64,000 bases of DNA, taken from assembly GCF_000247695.1 (NCBI RefSeq), contig NW_004624865.1:1686329-1750328 (forward strand), read 5' to 3'. The translations under genes and the position numbers were made by a program. The stretch comes from Heterocephalus glaber (taxonomy: Eukaryota; Chordata; Mammalia; Rodentia; Bathyergidae). Under the pieces are notes generated by a model, which did no database searches, was not told the origin of the DNA, and was given only the letters and a program-made list of their open reading frames with translations. Positions 11,886-23,490 of this stretch are shown piece after piece; within the stretch, counting starts at the first letter, position 1; every line of letters begins with the position of its first letter.

Positions 11886-13569
11886 TTTTAGATAATGCTT
11901 AGAACAGAGAAAAAGATTATTGAACCCCATAGTTTCTTTTCCTTTTTTTTTTTTTTTTTGAGCCCAGTAGTCTCTAACTAGATGCATCATGATGAAAAAA
12001 GGTAACAAAAAATTATCAGGAGTGAAAAAGAGCACATTCATTATTGCAGATTCATTCAAAGATGGTGAGTATGCATTTGTGCTAATTGAACAGCATTCCT
12101 GGAGACGAACAGGTTCCTTGAACATCTTCATAGGTGATCTCTTGTCTAAAGAGTGCCACAGGCCAGGGCTCACAGCCAGTGCTCAGGGCTTGGAGTCTCC
12201 CTGACCCACCACCCTCCCCTGCAGCCTGACCTGACTCCTCCTGACTTAACAATCTTCACGGACTCTTGTTTACCCACAGGATAATGTCTTGGCTTCTTCA
12301 TTTGTACCTCATGACTATTTTTTGCTTTCTCATTTCACTTTTCTTATTTCCAGTCTCATCTGTAGCTTATGTCCCAGCTATAAAACCAAAACCTTTAAAT
12401 TCTCATTTTCCTGGTTCTGTGGTGCACACTTTCCACTTTCAGTATCTTCCATCACCGTGAGGCGTTTCATGAGCAGCGGTGTCAGACAACTCATTTGCAT
12501 GTTGCTTTTGCTTTATTATCTGGACATAATAATGCTTCTTCCTTCCTTCCTTCTTTCCTTTCCTTTCCTTTTTCTTCCTTCCTTCCTTCCTTTCCCTCCC
12601 TCCCTCCCTCTCTCTCTTTCTTTCTTTTCTTTCTTTTACACTTCTTTAAACACGTAGAATTATCTTGTCTCCTGTTCCCTATTTTGTGCTCCTGTGTTCA
12701 CGTATATCACCTGTATGTCCAGTTTTCCTTAACAAAAACTACTATTTATTATCTATTATGTGCCCCTTTTGTGTGTCTATGGGTCTACTCTAGGCCATGT
12801 GATTTTTGGCTTAGTGAAGTTAACTCAGGGGCACAATACTCACGCAGCTAGTTAGAAAGTAGCACAAGAGAGCAAAAATCTTTTTGCTTCTTGAAGTCTT
12901 GTTCCTTCCCACTTTACCAGGTATCTTTTCCTAACAATTCCCTATTACAAATGCCCCCGTGATCTGTCAAATTATGCATCCTCCTCTCAGAGTTCCTGCA
13001 GTATCCTTTACACTGTATTTCTTTCATATCTTTCTGATATGTGAAGCAATGAAATCATTTATTCTTATTCCTTTAAGACCATCTTATGTATAGCAACAGT
13101 ACATAGAAAATAGTGTAATAATGCATCAATGAGGTGTCCCTGATGATGTGATTTTCCTAGGCTTTACGTTCCTTCCAAAAATATCCTAGAGGTAGTGATA
13201 GTAACAATCAAGAAATTCAGGAACTCCAACAACCTGCCCATAGGATTATGAGTTGGAACCAAGAAGCGTAAACTGCAGAGCAATGTAACAAATGCCTTTC
13301 ATCCAGTACTGACTTCTAGGCTTCCAAAAGATTCTGAGGCTTTCTTAGCTCTATGGGGAACATGGGGTTAATACCTGCATCATCTTCCCTAGGCATAGGA
13401 GGAGAGAGACAGCATTTCTGGGATGGATTAGCCATCTTCACTTGAAAGAACCTAATTGTCTGTATCCCCAGGGCCTGGCAATCACCAAAATTTTATTTAA
13501 CTTTTGTTATTAAATATCAGTTTATCAGAAAGGCAGAGGCTGCCATTCATTCTAACATAGCACATTTCT
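11886..13569. other. Intergenic, no gene seen
   Basis: Unique-looking apart from the pyrimidine tract at 12534-12637. Overlapping open frames at 12266-12851 run through that tract, and their Ser/Pro/Leu/Phe-rich translation is an artefact of the CT repeat. Confidence 0.5.
12534..12637. repeat. CT-rich (TTCC/CTTT) simple repeat
   Basis: About 100 bases of almost pure pyrimidine on the plus strand, made of degenerate TTCC, CCCT and CTTT units. Confidence 0.9.
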
Positions 13570-13790
13570 CACCCCCAAATTCACTGTTCCTTTACTGTAC
13601 TTACTATGTACTGGACTTATGGGCACTATACATGCTTATGTCTCACATCTTTATAGGGTATATTTCTACCTATTCACTTGCTTTTCTACCCCATGTAATT
13701 TCCATGAGGGCAGAGACTTCTTCCTGTTCATCTAGCTATCCAAAGAATGCCTAGCATATAGTAAATGTTGAATCAATAACAAATTAAAGA
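13570..13790 (+). mobile_element. L2 LINE 3' fragment
   Basis: It carries the L2 3'-end words 'ccatgagggcagagactt' and 'gcctagcatatagtaaatg' in the right order and spacing. It is ancient and non-coding. Confidence 0.5.
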
Positions 13791-14425
13791 GCACAATATC
13801 CTCACTGGGCTCTTTTCTCCGTGGCAATAACAGCAGAGAGAAAGCAAGAGAAAAGACACCCATGTCCTTATAGGATTTATTATACTTAATGTGGATCAAT
13901 TTAGTAAATTCCATAGCATTAATATCTATTATATTCTGCATCAATAACCATTTATAATTCTTGGGTTCTTTTCTAAATCTTACAAACTCCACTTCTTTTT
14001 TTTCCTTATATTTACCATTAGAAGAATTTTATGTTTCTCTCTGAAGAGAGAATTTTAAAGCACTTCTAACTATCCATGCTCTTTATTTCCTTAATGAATG
14101 ATTTTAATGATTTCAAGTGATTAATTCCTACATTTTTAATTGCTGTCTTTCCCAAGCATTTCTTGTCACTTCTCTGAAAACAATCTTACAGCCATCCCAC
14201 ACTCTAGTAAATGGGCTCATTTTCCAGTAAGGCAAGGTCAGTTTGAGTAGCAGCCTGGTGATTTCCTTCTTTCAGTGTTGCACCTCTTGCAAAATAAAAA
14301 CCAAGTTAAAAGTGGAAGAAGTCATTCTGTCCTGAATGTTGACCTGAACCCTAAATCCTGGGAGAGAGGGTAGTGCAGTTGCCCTGCTCAATATCGACAC
14401 CACAGAAACCCTCAGTAACTTCCAC
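13791..14425. other. Intergenic, nothing recognised
   Basis: AT-rich unique-looking sequence. An 86-codon minus-strand open frame (13732-13992) lies partly over the L2 remnant and is dismissed. Confidence 0.5.
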
Positions 14426-14426
14426 T

Positions 14427-14944
14427 GTTATGGCTTGTTTCTTTCTTTTTTTATTTTTTTGTTACTAGGGATCAAACTCAGGACCTCGAGCTTGCCAGGC
14501 AGGTGCTGTGCCACTGAGCTACATCCCTGGCGAATTATGGCTTGTTTCTATCTGTGCCCGCCAAGCCTCATGTGCTCATGTGTGGGGCTCTTCAGAGCTG
14601 GCTGAATCATGGGTATGTCATTCTGGATTAAGGGTGTATGGTATTAAATTAAACTCCTGAATGGAATTAGCATAATTCTGGGTGTGGATAATGTGAAGGC
14701 CTACACTGGGTGTAGGTGGCACCAACCAATAGTCCTGTGACCTGGATGGGATAAAGGAGAGAGAAGGCTTGCTGCTGCTGCTTCCTGCCTGCCCTGCCAA
14801 GGACTGTTTCATTTTTTAAAATGCCCCTCTGCCATGCCGCCCTGCCTTGGGGCCAGCGGACTATGGACTGAAGCATCTACTAACTGTGAGTTAAAATAAA
14901 CCTTTCCTCATTATGGGTGTCTGGTATTTTGTTTCAGCAACAAG
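14427..14944 (+). mobile_element. ERVL-MaLR-type solo LTR, split by a SINE
   Basis: It starts 'tgttatggcttg', has an internal 'gactatggactgaagc' and 'gagttaaaataaacctttcc' poly(A)-signal region, and ends 'gtattttgtttcagcaacaa'. This is the standard MaLR LTR order. No gag or pol sequence accompanies it. A minus-strand SINE interrupts it at 14443-14534. A relative in the opposite orientation is at 18379-18850. Confidence 0.7.
14443..14534 (-). mobile_element. ID-type SINE nested in the LTR, perfect target-site duplication
   Basis: On the minus strand it reads as an ID element ('gatgtagctcagtggcac', 'gtcctgagtttgatccc') with an A-rich tail. A 15-base direct repeat (ttatggcttgtttct) at 14428-14442 and 14535-14549 is the duplicated LTR sequence, so the SINE is younger than the LTR. 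Confidence 0.9.
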
Positions 14945-14957
14945 AAAAGTAACTGTG

Positions 14958-15047
14958 GGCTGGGGATTTAGCTCAGTGGTTCTGCTGCCTGCCTCGCAAG
15001 TGTAAGGACCTGAGTTTGATCCCCAGTGCCAAAAAAAAAAAAAAAAA
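14958..15047 (+). mobile_element. ID-type SINE at the LTR 3' edge
   Basis: A full-length ID body ('ggctggggatttagctcag' to 'gatccccagtgcc') with a tail of about 20 A. The flanking repeat aaaagtaactgtg / aaaagtagctgtg (14945-14957 and 15048-15060) differs at one base. Confidence 0.9.
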
Positions 15048-15060
15048 AAAAGTAGCTGTG

Positions 15061-15740
15061 ACATCCAGTAACATTTCAGGAGGATAGTAGATAGGATATA
15101 GTTTCAGAATCTTGTGACAAAAATCCAAAATAGCAGTGGTTTACCCAAGATAGAATTTATTTCCTAAAGGTCTAAGCTACTGTAGCAAGTAGATCTCTCA
15201 GGAGCTCTGAGTTCTTACAGTCAGTGGCTCCAGAATTTTTTTGTCTATAGAACCTTTGATTGCACAGTGCTCCATCTTCATTCTAGACAGCAATAAAGAG
15301 GTTATGGAGATGGCAACAACACACCTCACGCCCCAAGAACACAGACAGGGAGAAGGATATCATTTCTACTTGCATCTCATTCATCAGACCATAGTTATAT
15401 GAACATCCTTGGGTACAGAGAAGGTGTGGACACATAGTATTCATTCTTGGAAGCCATGTAGACAGTTCAATATTCAATTTTCTCTTACTATAGAAGTGGA
15501 GAGTGGTTAGTGGTGCAGAACTAACAGTTTCTGTCACAAGAAAAGAGTGAATTTTTTGGAATTTTCAGTGTCATACAAAAACTCAAGAAGAATCAATGGA
15601 AGATTTGAAATTCTTACTTATTTCCCATGTGGTCCAGAATGTGGTTTCCTAAGATCACTAGGTGGCCATTTAGATGGAGCCACTAGAAACTGCTTCTGAA
15701 TTATTTTTGATCCAAAAAGTACATAGATTTATGCCAAACA
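15061..15740. other. Intergenic, possible old unclassified repeat
   Basis: Bases 15130-15540 have the feel of an old interspersed repeat ('agcagtggtttacccaagat'), but the family is uncertain. There is no gene. Confidence 0.35.
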
Positions 15741-15744
15741 AATT

Positions 15745-16065
15745 ATCTGCTGTGGTCTGCATGATTATACCTACTTCATTCATCACTCCAAGTGGTAGAG
15801 TTCTGTGGGCCCTTTGGGCAATGATTAGGCCTTTTGGGAAATTACTGGGATTTGGGCCTTTATATCAGAGGATTCATAGAGACTGTTCATTCTTTCTACC
15901 ATAGCAGGGCAGTCAGAAGATGGCCATTTATGGGAACAGACCCTCACCATACACCAGGTCTGTTGGCACCTTGATTTTGTATTTCATAGCTTCTGCGTTG
16001 TGAAAAACTTCTGTTCTTTATAATATATCCACAGTATTCTGTTATAGCATCTTGAATAGACCACA
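15745..16065 (+). mobile_element. MLT1-like MaLR LTR, diverged
   Basis: The order 'tgctgtggtctgcatg', 'gggcctttatatcagagg', 'gttggcaccttgattttg' and 'gttatagcatcttgaatagac' follows the MLT1 LTR from start to end. There is no internal retroviral sequence. Confidence 0.6.
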
Positions 16066-16299
16066 AAACTCTCAAAAGACTAATATGTAAATAAGACAAA
16101 GAACTTAATTTAGAAAAGGAACAACGGCTAGTGATCAACATCAGCAGTTTGTGTCAATAGTACCCTGTGAGAAGCCATCTAGACAGCAAAAAGATAATTG
16201 AAAAATGGCTGCATGAGTAACAACAACAACTAAAGAACCAGATTTTCCCAACATTCAATATGTTCATCAAAAGGAAGACACTTAAGCGACTTCTGAAAT

Positions 16300-16450
16300 A
16301 GTTCTTATAATACAGAGTTACAGAACTCAGAAAGTAGCAATTATTTCATTCAGCCTCCATTTTTAAGAAATTCAAAGCAGGGAAGTGACTTGTCCAAAAC
16401 TCTTATGTCTCATTAGAGGCAAAACAAGAGGAAAACCAAAACAGAACACA
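16300..16450 (-). mobile_element. MIR SINE fragment
   Basis: The central words 'gggaagtgacttgtccaaaa' are the reverse complement of the MIR core 'ttgggcaagtcactt'. Both ends are poorly preserved. Confidence 0.45.
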
Positions 16451-16779
16451 ACAAATACAGGTCATCGCTTCCAACACAAGAGTCTTTTTCATTTTAATTG
16501 ACAATGGAATTCATCCACTGTTATATTTATTTTGTCATTCTTTCAACTAGGTTAAACTTTGTATGCATGTGTACATCAGTAGAGAAATAGTTTAAATACA
16601 TATGTTTTAATAAAAAAACACACCTTGTTTTATACATTCACCAGCAGGTTAGAGATCTTCAAATGTCCTTCCCACAGTACTGTTACATTCACTGAAATTA
16701 AATTCATATCTTTTATGCACTTATGCAAAGTTAAGTACTATCTTTAACTAAATATAAACAGAGTAATACGTACTCTTTT

Positions 16780-17165
16780 GTTTAACATTATATTAATGAG
16801 ATTTCTCTATATTTTTGTAGTCCATTGATTCTCATTGTGTTGAGTATTCCACTATACAAAGGCAGAACAAATGATTTATCCATTCTATTGTTGGGGATAT
16901 CAGTTATTTCAGGCTTTCTGGTATGACCGATAATACCTTTTTTAACACTCCCATACACATCTTTTGTTACATCTATGTGCACAATTCTAGGGGTCTATAC
17001 ATTAATAAAATTGCTGAGTCATAATTTATGGGTATTTCCAAAATTAGTAGAAATGGTAAAGGGATTGTATTCATTTAGATGACCGTGAATAGTGTACAAG
17101 AATTCTAGGTGCTTCTCACCTTCAACAGCAATTGATATTATCAGTCTTTTAAATTTTAGTTTTCT
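16780..17165 (-). mobile_element. Old L1 (L1M) 3' UTR fragment
   Basis: On the plus strand it reads 'tgttgagtattccactata', 'tttatccattctattgttgg', 'aaaattgctgagtcataat' and 'gatattatcagtcttttaaa', which is a minus-strand L1M 3' UTR. It meets an oppositely oriented L1 right after. Confidence 0.6.
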
Positions 17166-17189
17166 GTTGATGTGTAGTATAAAGTAGAA

Positions 17190-18375
17190 ATAAAAAGAAT
17201 TTCCTTAGCTTAATAAAGAGTTTGTACTAAAAACCCACTGCAACCATTATACTCAATGTTAAAATTTTGGAAAGTATTCTTTAATATTATAAACAACATG
17301 AAAGTACTTGTTACCATTGTTTCTACTTTTGTCCTAGCCAGGGTAGTAAAATGAATAAGATGAAATAAAATAAGAAAGAATATTCAAGAAAATTCCAAAA
17401 AGGAAGTCATGAGGGAGAATCCATCCTATTGGCTATTAAAATCACAATTAAAACTATAGTAAACTTGTGTAGCATAGATCTGAATCATTAAAATACAAAC
17501 AATAATGAAAGGTATATACAATTTTACAATATACACACATACATATGCAGAAGGCTAGCATATGGTACAGGAAACATTTCAAGTTAATAAGGGAGGATGG
17601 TATTTTACTGAACAGATTTTAAGTACTAAATATAAATCCATATTTTTGTAACCATACCAGAATAAATAGCAAATAATTTAGATATTTAAAATAATCAAAA
17701 TATAAACAACTAGAGGAAAGCATGAAATAATTACTTATCTAAAGAAGATCTTTCAAAGTAAGATATTTAATAACAACCAAAGATTAGAAATAAAAAGAAA
17801 AGTCCAAATTGTCAGATATAAGGTCAGTGCATCAAAATCAATACCATTTGTTAAAAGATAGAATTTGTCACCAGTTTAAAGTAGGTATATTCACCTGACA
17901 TACAATGAGCTCAATTTTGATTTCACCTATTAAGCCACAAGATTGTCTCAGAAAAGTCCAAAATTCTGTTAAAAATATGAAAGACATTATTAATATCTAA
18001 AATACATAAATCAATGAAGAAGCAATAGGGCTATAAATAGGTATAAGACAAATACCTATAAATAGGTATAGAATGAAGCTTTATAGGTAAATCAGATTTA
18101 AGAAAAAATGACTGACAAACAAGAAGAAATGCTCCTATCCACTGATGTTTAGGAAAATGCAAAGGAAAACAAACAGAAGATTTCACTTCAAAACTGTCCC
18201 AGTGGGAAAAGTAGACAGTCAGATAATACCAGGAAAGGTGGGATTTGTGGGTACCAAGACTCAAATGTACTGCTACTAAGAATGCTGCCTGGACCACATA
18301 TTCTGGAGAACAATCAAACTTAATCCAAAAAGGCATATGTGTGTCCCCTAATGCAACATTCTCTCTAAAAGAGCA
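17190..18375 (+). mobile_element. Old L1 (L1M) ORF2 end and 3' region
   Basis: Bases 17220-17400 fit the reverse-transcriptase downstream part ('atactcaatgttaaaa', 'tttgtcctagccagggtag'). Later blocks fit the ORF2 C-terminal part and the start of the 3' UTR (18130-18330). All frames are broken. Confidence 0.55.
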
Positions 18376-18378
18376 TTG

Positions 18379-18850
18379 TTGTTTTAGTTGGGTTTCTCTT
18401 GCTGTCACAGAATATTTGAAATGCAGTGTCTTGGCTATTTTTCTTATTTCTGAAACAAATTATCCAACACTCAAAGTTAAAGGAGAAAAGTTTTATTCCA
18501 ACTTACAGTTTGTAGAGGTTTAGTCCACAGTTGGCTGGTTCCAATACAGGACAGCATGGCAGAGGGACATTGCAGAAGAGAAACAGTTCATGCTGTGGCA
18601 GGCAGAAGACAGTGAGCCGCAAGCAGCAGCAGCAGCAAAGCCTGCCTTCACTCTCTTCTTTTATACTCCATTCCGGCTACAAGCCTATTGATTGGTGCCA
18701 CCCACACCCAATGCAGTGCTTCCAGTATTCACACCCTTAATCCCAGCATCACACACTTAATACACATTCACACACCCTAATCCAGCCACCTTTGAAGCTC
18801 CCTACCTATAACCACATAGGTCTTTGAAGGGGGGATATCTAGATACAAGC
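18379..18850 (-). mobile_element. ERVL-MaLR-type solo LTR
   Basis: It is the reverse orientation of the LTR type at 14427-14944: 'ccacagttggctggttcc', 'gcagcagcagcagcaaagcc', 'cctattgattggtgccaccc' and 'aggtctttgaagggg' correspond block by block. The open frame at 18531-18740 is LTR sequence and not a gene. Confidence 0.6.
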
Positions 18851-19715
18851 CAGAACATGAGGTAATTTGTAAAGAAAGAGGGCTTATTAAGTAAGTGGTT
18901 CTAGAAGCTAGGAAGTCAAAGATTGGGTGGCTGCATCTGATGAGAACCTCTGGATGCTTTGACTCATGCCAAAAAGTTGAAGAGCAAGAGAGGACACAGA
19001 TGCAACCAAACACAGGGCAGCTGCACCTAACAGCCCAAGGTAAGTGATCCAGTCCCTCCAAAGCAGGAGCTCAATCCCTAGAGGTGACATTGATGAATTA
19101 ATGAAATGATTCAAATCACCCATGAAACCCAGCAACACCCCATGGAAGGATAAAGTTTTCAACCCATAACATTTTAGGGGACACCCAAACCAGATGGTAG
19201 CTATACACTTCAAACACATCAGGAGGGATGGACAAGGAAGATTATTCCAGCACTGTTTGGTGTAATTCAGAGTTAGAGGTAGTCTAGGGACATCCTTTAG
19301 TTCAAAAATAGAGAAGTATAATATGATGGTACAGAATGTATACTACCCTAAGTTGTCTGTTGATCTATATAGAACAGTACACAGAGATGCTACTCACTTA
19401 GTGCTGTGTGAATAAAAGAAAGAAAAAGTGTGCAGTCCATGACACAATATGATTTGTGTGCATTTAAAATGTGTGCACCCAAAACAACAATGCATTCTAA
19501 AAATGGGATACATATCAAGCATGTGAGACTGATGTTCTATGGTGATGATGAGGGCTATGGAAATGAAGATAGGAAAGAGAAGGAAATCAACCAATCAATA
19601 ATGAAGAGGATCTGTATATCAATGATAATGATGGGGCATGACCACAGACATATATTTGCCTTTTGAAAAATTGTGTGTGTGCATCCTGAAATCTTTCATA
19701 TCCCATTACCCTGTA
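18851..19715. other. Intergenic, no gene seen
   Basis: Overlapping minus-strand open frames (18777-19061, 18908-19219) have no recognisable domain. The left one overlaps the LTR end. Confidence 0.45.
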
Positions 19716-20165
19716 GGTCCACAGCCAGAAATATGTTCTAAGGAAATAACTCAAAATAAAGAAAAAAGTATTTATGCAAAGATACTCATTGCAATGTGAC
19801 TTTCAATATTAAATCGTGTAAACAACACAAATATTTAATACTAATGACAATTACTGGAGAAACCACTGTGTATCTATTAGCATAATACATTTCCACCACT
19901 GAATTCATGTTTAAGTGGAGTTTTTGATATAAGTGATGCCAATAGCATATTAATAAGTAACATGTATTATGTGAAATTGTATTTGTGTAAGTACAATTGA
20001 AGTGGAGGCATGCTTTGAAACATTATTAGGGAAAACACACATATATATGAATAGTAGTTTTATAATTGTAGTAGAACTCTAGACATGTTTTTCTTTCTTC
20101 CTGTATTTTCAAATGTAATTTAATGAGTAGTTATTACTTTCAAAAATGTAAGACAAATTATACCG
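19716..20165 (+). mobile_element. Old L1 (L1M-type) 3' fragment
   Basis: The order 'agaaatatgttctaaggaaat', 'gcaaagatactcattgcaa' and 'aacaacacaaatatttaat' follows the 3' region of older L1 families. It is decayed. Confidence 0.5.
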
Positions 20166-20386
20166 AGAAAAGAAAGCATTGCTTCCAGTTTAAATGCAAA
20201 TATCCTAAGAAGTATGACCAATTATGAGCTTTTAGTACTTTTTCTAAGCAGGAGGAGACAGAAGAAATTACAAAGCTACCTGAGGTTCTGGGTGGGGAAC
20301 AGCCAATGGTGCTGGTCTCTTAAAATAACAGGACATTAAACTGGACACTTTAACTAAGTCACTGAGACAAGATAGAGAAGGGACAC

Positions 20387-20773
20387 TATTATGGTTCAGA
20401 TCTAAAACGTCTCCCCAAAAGCTTCATGTGTTCAGAGGTGGGGATTTTGGAGATGATTGGATTACAGGGTCCCCCCACTCATTAGTCGAGTCATTCACTG
20501 ATGCATTCACAGTTGAATATACTGTTAAGAGGTGGGGCTCGTGGGAAGAGGAGGTTAGGAGGACTTGACTTTGAGGGTGTGTCTTCCTCCTCCTCTTTTC
20601 CTTACACCCTCTGCTTTGTGATCTGAACAGCTTTCCACCACCAGGTCCTTCCACCAGGCTGTTTCTGCTTTGCAGCCAGGCGACCATGGACTGAAAATAA
20701 AAGTAAACCTGTCCTCCTTTGAGAGTTGTGAGTGTCAGGTATTGTGTCCAAGCAACTAGGAAGTGATTAAGAC
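20387..20773 (+). mobile_element. ERVL-MaLR-type solo LTR
   Basis: It starts 'ttatggttcagatctaaaac', continues 'cttcatgtgttcagaggtgg', has 'accatggactgaaaataaaa' (poly(A)-signal region) and ends 'attgtgtccaagcaactag'. The minus-strand 140-codon open frame over it has no retroviral or host domain. Confidence 0.7.
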
Positions 20774-20846
20774 ACATACTATATGGATAAGTAAGAAGAT
20801 CCACAGTAGGATAGCAGAGAATTTGGTTAGGTAACTCCCAAGCCAT

Positions 20847-21190
20847 TATCTTAGTCTACTTGAGCTGTTACAAAAATACCATAAGTAGCTTATGAACAAC
20901 ATAAATTTATTTCTCATGATTTTGGAATCTGGGAAGTCCAAGATCATGGTGCCATGATTTGGTGTCTGGAGAGGGCCAGTTTCCTGGTTTGTGGGTAGAA
21001 CTTTCTTGCTGTGTCCTCACACAATGGAAGAGGCAAAGGAGCCTCCTAGAACCCTTTTTATAAAAGTGCTAATCCTATCCACAAGGGCACCACTGCCATG
21101 TCCCAGTGAGATCCCAGAAGGGCCTACCTCCTAATACCTCCATCATCTGAGGGGTTAGCATTTCAACATATGGATTTTTAGACCACAGCA
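20847..21190 (-). mobile_element. MLT1A-like MaLR LTR
   Basis: On the plus strand it reads the reverse complement of MLT1A from 'gtctacttgagctgttac' through 'ctgggaagtccaagatcat', 'ttgctgtgtcctcacac' and 'gggttagcatttcaacatat'. It is nearly complete, and it faces the LTR at 20387-20773. Confidence 0.8.
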
Positions 21191-22670
21191 AACAAGGAGA
21201 AGGCATTTGTGCAGGGATGCTGGTGCACCGTGAGACAACACCTCCCAGCCTCAGAGCCATCTGGTCTCACTGCAGACCTAGCGAGAAGGGCTTTAGGGAA
21301 CCACTGGATGTTTCCGCCCCAGGCTTCCCTCCAGGACATGCAGCCTGCACTCTCAAAGTCTGCCCAGAGAAAGGACACCATGACATCATCCTGGCCCTGG
21401 AGGTGGGCTACACACAGAGAAAGCTAAGCTGGGGACAGTGAGGTTCCACTCAGCAGAGCTTCCTAGAAGAGTGACTGCTTCACCTTGCCTGGAAATGCGA
21501 AGAGCCTGTGTGGCTGCTGAACAGTGAATTCACTCAGGTCAAGAGCTGTTCTGTTACAGTACTAGGAGTGGGTGCTGGGTGGATCAGAAAAACATTCAAC
21601 TCTTAACAATCTTCCAGGCTCAGGAAGCACCAAGACTTCTTATCAAAGTTCTGGTCAAATTATGCACGTCTCCATTGCTTTACCAGCCTTCCTCTGCCAT
21701 CCTCTCCCCATCTGCCCTTCCCATTGTCCCCGAGCATGCACAGAAGCCCTAAACAGGCTGAGAGTTCCATCTACAAACCTGGAGGCAAAAGATCTGTACT
21801 CATTGGGAGAGTGACCAGTTCTGTAATTTTTAATAAAATTGGAAATGGTCTCTTTGAAGAGTCCAAGCTCTCTAAATACTGAGATTTTGGTTTGTGACTA
21901 AACATTTCCTAATACTTTGTGTTGCACAATAGAGAAGGTAAAAAGTTAAGTAACCAGCCTGACTTCATCCAGTGACGGGGAAGAATTCCCTTCCTACATG
22001 AATGTGGGACTTTTGTAAAAAGATGATTTCGATTCTACTACTGGACTCCAGTTACCTGTGTTTTTCACTGACTTGAAAATTTGGCAGATGGCTGTCAGCG
22101 TGACAAGAATAAATAAATATTTTAAATTAATAAACTAATGAAAAATTTTAAAAAGTATCAATGTTAATTTTATTGTGGCAAATATTAATGGTATAACTTA
22201 TGTAATAAAAGCGGTTTGCATTCCTCAATAATTTAAAGGGGCCCCAAGATCAGGAAGGTTGAACGTTGCTGGACGCTAAATCTGTGAGAAGTGGATACTT
22301 CCGCAGATCAAGGAGTACAACATGTGTAAAAGTTTCCTCTTACTTTCTAAAGTCTGAGTAAACAAAAAAGCTTGCAGTTTGTAAAAGAGTCATTTATGTA
22401 AGATTTTCCTCCCATATCCATGAGAGACAAACCATACAGTGGAGTTTTCAGTTCAAAGCTCAGAGAAGTTAAATGCAAGATAGGCAAACCATTGGAAGCA
22501 GCAAACAGAGATGAGTTAAACAGTTCTCTGTTGGGAGAGGGAGAATAATGCCTAGAGCATCCCCTGAGCATGGGGCACAGCCCAGGGTATTTTGCTTTTT
22601 GGTTTCCACTACAGTCATTGAGTAGGATATTAGGAGGAAGTATTGACCTTTCCTCTAGTAGAATACAGAC
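21191..22670. other. Intergenic, no gene seen
   Basis: Bases 21190-21560 are GC-richer, with overlapping open frames on both strands that lack homology I can see. The rest is AT-rich. No CpG island. Confidence 0.45.
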
Positions 22671-22674
22671 ATGC

Positions 22675-23050
22675 TACAGTCCGTCAGGGCTGCTATGACA
22701 AATACCATAAGCTGGGTGACTCATGCACATTTGACCTGTATTTCTCCCAGAGAGACTGTATGATCGTTGGATCGCTTCGATCGCTGGATGGAAGATCCAG
22801 CATGATCGTTCTTGAGGACCTTCTTCAGGTTGTAGATTGCTCTTGTTGTTGTATCCCCACATGGAGCAGAGCAGGGAGAATAAGAAAGTACTCTTTTCAG
22901 CATCTTTCAGAGGGCACTAGTCCCTTATATAATGGCTTTGCCTCATGGCCTGCTTAGCTCTCAAACCCCTTGTCTGCTACCACCATCACATTGCGGGTTA
23001 GGATGGCGACAGATGAATCTGGTGGAGGGTACAAACATTAAGTCTGCAGC
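22675..23050 (-). mobile_element. MLT1-like MaLR LTR with an unusual GATC-rich inner part
   Basis: Start ('cagggctgctatgacaaata', 'ccataagctgggtgactc') and end ('gggttaggatggcgaca') fit a minus-strand MLT1 LTR. The inner part at 22760-22810 holds five GATC words and a short hairpin that I do not recognise from MLT1. Confidence 0.65.
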
Positions 23051-23269
23051 AAGTAATTGATTTTTTAAAAATATCCATTTTCATCATTAGGGTTCGTATT
23101 TGAAAATCTGCTAAAGAAGATAAAATATGAGTCAGACAAATTCCACTCTCTTCAAAGACTTACCACCTAAGAGAAGACAAAGCAAACGCATTCACAAATT
23201 AGGGAGCCTGCAATCTCAATGATAAAAGAAAATTACTTAGTATTTTGGTTTAATTCAGCTAATGTCTGC

Positions 23270-23490
23270 TAATTGCCTCTTATAGACAAAGCATTGTAGG
23301 TGAACAATTTCATAAGCTATAAATTAATTTAACTTCTTCCTAACTCTAGGAGCACAGGCTTATGATTTCCTGTTCAAAAATTCAGGGGTGGAGGCTCAAC
23401 ACAGTGATTTGTCCCAGATCACAGGAGAAAGCAATGGGCTGGTTTTGTAGCCAGGAGGCTGTCCAAGTCCGGTGTTCTTTGCATGATAGC
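23270..23490 (-). mobile_element. MIR SINE
   Basis: The words 'gtgatttgtcccagatcaca' and 'gtagccaggaggctgtcc' match the MIR minus-strand core ('taacttgcccaaggtcaca') and its neighbouring segment. Confidence 0.55.
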
